Shown here one piece after another: positions 61,776-64,000 of a stretch of DNA of 64,000 nucleotides. The notes below the pieces were generated by a model. The model did no database searches and was not told the origin of the DNA. It worked only from the letters and a program-made list of their open reading frames with translations. Source of the stretch: Epilithonimonas lactis (GTDB taxonomy: Bacteria; Bacteroidota; Bacteroidia; Flavobacteriales; Weeksellaceae); NCBI RefSeq assembly GCF_900110605.1, contig NZ_FOFI01000001.1, positions 620,001 to 684,000 of the forward strand, in the 5' to 3' direction. The first letter of the stretch is position 1. Every line of letters starts with the position of its first letter. The position numbers and the translations under genes are program-made.

Positions 61776-64000
61776 ATGAAAATCGAAAAAATACAGGTTC
61801 TAAGAGGTCCGAATATCTGGAGCATCACTAGAAAAAAATTGATACAGATGCGTTTGGATCTGGAAGAAACAGAACATTTCCCAACCAATAAGATAGATGG
61901 TTTCCGAGAAAGAATCGAACAATTGCTTCCATCATTGATCTCCCACAGATGTTCCGAAGGCTGCGTTGGCGGATTCTTCAAACGTGTGGAGATGGGAACT
62001 TGGATGGGGCACGTGATCGAGCATATCGCTTTGGAGATCCAAACGCTGGCTGGAATGGACGTAGGATTTGGAAGAACCCGCGAAACCAAAACACCAGGCG
62101 TGTACAACGTGGTTTTCAATTATAGAGAAGAGCAGGCCGGGATTTACGCTGCGGAAGAATCCGTAAAGATCGCCGAGGCGTTGATGGCTGCAACAAAATA
62201 TGATATCGACAAATGTATCCATAATCTGAAAGAACTCCGTGAAAGCGAAAGATTGGGACCATCTACAGGCAGTATCGTTGAAGAGGCCGTTTCCAGAAGA
62301 ATTCCGTGGATCCGATTGGGGAAAAACTCTTTGGTTCAATTGGGTTATGGGATCAATCAACAGAGATTTCAGGCAACGATTACAGGTAACACGAGTAGCA
62401 TTGCCGTAGACATCGCCTGCAACAAAGAACTGACGAAAAAGATGTTGGAAGATGCCGCAATTCCTGTTCCTTCCGGAAGTTTGGTAGTTGACGAGGAAGG
62501 TTTGGATCTTGCAATCAGAAAAATAGGTTATCCGATAGTGATCAAACCATTAGATGGCAATCACGGGAAAGGTGCTTCCATCAATGTGAATGATTATGAG
62601 ACAGCTGTGGTTGGGCTGACACACGCGCAACAATATTCCAGAAAAGTAATTGTTGAAAAATATATCACAGGTTTCGATTTCCGAGTTTTGGTCATCAATC
62701 ATAAAATGGTGGCAGCGGCGAGAAGGGTTCCAGCTCACGTGGTTGGCGATGGCGAGTTGAACATCCAAGAACTCATCGATAAAGAAAATACGGATCCAAG
62801 AAGAGGTTATGGACACGAGAATGTCTTGACCGAAATTGATGTGGACAAAGACACTAACGAACTTCTTGAAAAATTAAATTATACTTTAGAGACCATTCCT
62901 CAAAAAGGAGAAATCGTGTATCTAAAATCAACTGCGAATTTATCTACTGGCGGAACATCCATTGATGTGACCGATATGATCCATCCAGAGAATGTTCAGA
63001 TGGCAGAACGTGTTTCCAGAATTATCGGATTAGATGTTTGTGGGATTGATATTATGGCAGAAAACCTGACGCAACCTTTGAAGGAAAGCGGCGGCGCGAT
63101 CTTGGAGGTCAACGCAGCACCAGGTTTCAGAATGCACCTTGCGCCAAGCGAAGGTTTGCCAAGAAATGTTGCAGCGCCGGTTGTAGATATGCTTTATCCA
63201 CCAGGAAAAGAATTCAGGATTCCAATCATTGCTTTGACGGGAACGAATGGAAAAACGACGACCACGCGAATCCTTGCGCACATTGTTAAGAACAACGGAA
63301 AAAGAGTAGGTTTCACGACATCTGACGGCATCTACATCCAAAATACATTGCTTCAAAAAGGCGATACGACCGGACCACAATCTGCCGAATTTATCTTAAA
63401 GGATCCAACCGTGGAATTTGCTGTTCTGGAAACGGCGAGAGGTGGAATTCTGCGTTCTGGGTTAGGTTTCGGAACTTGTGATATTGGTGTTTTGACCAAT
63501 ATCAAAGAAGATCATTTGGGAATCAGCGATATTCATAATCTTAAGGATTTGACGCGCGTTAAACGTGTGGTTCTGGACAGCGTCAAAAAAGATGGCTGGT
63601 GTATCCTGAATGCTGATGACGAATATTCTATGAGATTGGTCGATGATCTCAAATCAAAAGTGGCCTTGTTTAGTTTGGATGAGAACAATCCGCACATCAA
63701 ACGCTTTGCTAAAGAGGGTAGAATTACCTGCGTTTATGAAGATGGATATGTGACCATCAAAAAAGGCGAATGGAAGATCCGCATCGAAAGGGTGAAAAAT
63801 ATCCCAATAACGATGGAAGGCAAAGCGAAGTTTATGATTGCCAACGTTTTGGCAGCGTCATTGGCCGCTTACGTTTACGGTTTCGAAATTCCAAACATTG
63901 CTTTGGCACTGACAACGTTTATCCCAAGTGCGCAATTGACACCTGGACGACTGAATATCTTCAACTTCAAAAACTTCAAAGTGATGATCGATTTCGCACA
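61776..64000 (+). CDS. cphA: Cyanophycin synthetase, 5' part (gene runs off the window)
   Basis: 741 residues visible, open at base 64000; about 130 more are expected from the family length of ~870-900. The N-domain starts MKIEKIQVLRGPNIWSITRKKL and contains CVGGFFKRVEMGTWMGHVIEHIALE. The ATP-grasp domain follows (VIKPLDGNHGKGASINV, LEVNAAPGFRMHLAPSEG). The Mur-ligase-like domain has its P-loop at 489 (GTNGKTTTTRI) and FAVLETARGGILRSGLGF. It adds Asp and then Arg to the growing cyanophycin chain, using ATP. It is divergent from cphB. Confidence 0.96.
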   Translation, partial: MKIEKIQVLRGPNIWSITRKKLIQMRLDLEETEHFPTNKIDGFRERIEQLLPSLISHRCSEGCVGGFFKRVEMGTWMGHVIEHIALEIQTLAGMDVGFGRTRETKTPGVYNVVFNYREEQAGIYAAEESVKIAEALMAATKYDIDKCIHNLKELRESERLGPSTGSIVEEAVSRRIPWIRLGKNSLVQLGYGINQQRFQATITGNTSSIAVDIACNKELTKKMLEDAAIPVPSGSLVVDEEGLDLAIRKIGYPIVIKPLDGNHGKGASINVNDYETAVVGLTHAQQYSRKVIVEKYITGFDFRVLVINHKMVAAARRVPAHVVGDGELNIQELIDKENTDPRRGYGHENVLTEIDVDKDTNELLEKLNYTLETIPQKGEIVYLKSTANLSTGGTSIDVTDMIHPENVQMAERVSRIIGLDVCGIDIMAENLTQPLKESGGAILEVNAAPGFRMHLAPSEGLPRNVAAPVVDMLYPPGKEFRIPIIALTGTNGKTTTTRILAHIVKNNGKRVGFTTSDGIYIQNTLLQKGDTTGPQSAEFILKDPTVEFAVLETARGGILRSGLGFGTCDIGVLTNIKEDHLGISDIHNLKDLTRVKRVVLDSVKKDGWCILNADDEYSMRLVDDLKSKVALFSLDENNPHIKRFAKEGRITCVYEDGYVTIKKGEWKIRIERVKNIPITMEGKAKFMIANVLAASLAAYVYGFEIPNIALALTTFIPSAQLTPGRLNIFNFKNFKVMIDFA

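Overview
The window reads as chromosomal DNA of a Bacteroidota bacterium, most likely a flavobacterium close to Chryseobacterium (Weeksellaceae). The evidence is: moderately AT-rich DNA; a large secreted protein with a type IX secretion (T9SS) type A C-terminal signal; repeated -7 promoter boxes of the form TAnnTTTG, the Bacteroidota sigma consensus; few Shine-Dalgarno sequences; and family members typical of the group (DUF1343/NamZ amidohydrolase-like protein, OlsF-type bifunctional acyltransferase, Pr6Pr membrane protein, CphA/CphB). The genus is inferred, not proven.

Region 1 (1-18968, all +) is a Wzx/Wzy-type surface polysaccharide cluster. In order: the 3' end of a CapD/FlaA1-like nucleotide-sugar epimerase/dehydratase, a Wza-like export lipoprotein, two adjacent Wzc-like tyrosine autokinases, a CapE-type UDP-GlcNAc 4,6-dehydratase, two DegT-family aminotransferase homologues, a GNAT acetyltransferase, a Wzx flippase, a GT2, an EpsG-like polymerase, another GT2, a beta-helix protein, a GT4, the initiating phosphoglycosyltransferase, a TagD-like nucleotidyltransferase and RfbC. 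Dehydratase, aminotransferase and acetyltransferase together point to an N-acetylated amino-deoxy sugar. The second DegT protein has Arg where the PLP lysine should be, the most interesting point in the window.

Region 2 (19040-37601) is mainly housekeeping: rimO, an RlpA-like protein, a CPA2 antiporter with a lipoprotein and small membrane-protein genes, an M48 protease, groES-groEL, an M1 peptidase, menC, fbp, a monofunctional aspartate kinase and an OlsF-like ornithine-lipid synthase.

Region 3 (37602-52638) has two identical tRNA-Phe genes, a 1173-residue T9SS cargo protein built from a duplicated module with a divergent HxlR regulator, coaD, ddl, a diacylglycerol kinase, dnaN, an AT-rich LRR gene with a small partner gene, pheT, hemN and a hydrolase. 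Region 4 (52666-64000) has queD, an outer-membrane barrel protein, namZ divergent from an FtsX-like permease, a CBS/CysK-like enzyme, a small minus-strand operon, and a cyanophycin module: iaaA and cphB facing cphA, which runs off the right edge.

Intergenic DNA carries many hairpin terminators, several of them able to serve both strands, and dispersed inverted-repeat elements (43840-43969, 50183-50292, 56891-56985, 60383-60507). Several genes have a -7 box so close to the start codon that leaderless transcripts are likely. No CRISPR array, insertion sequence, prophage or rRNA was seen.
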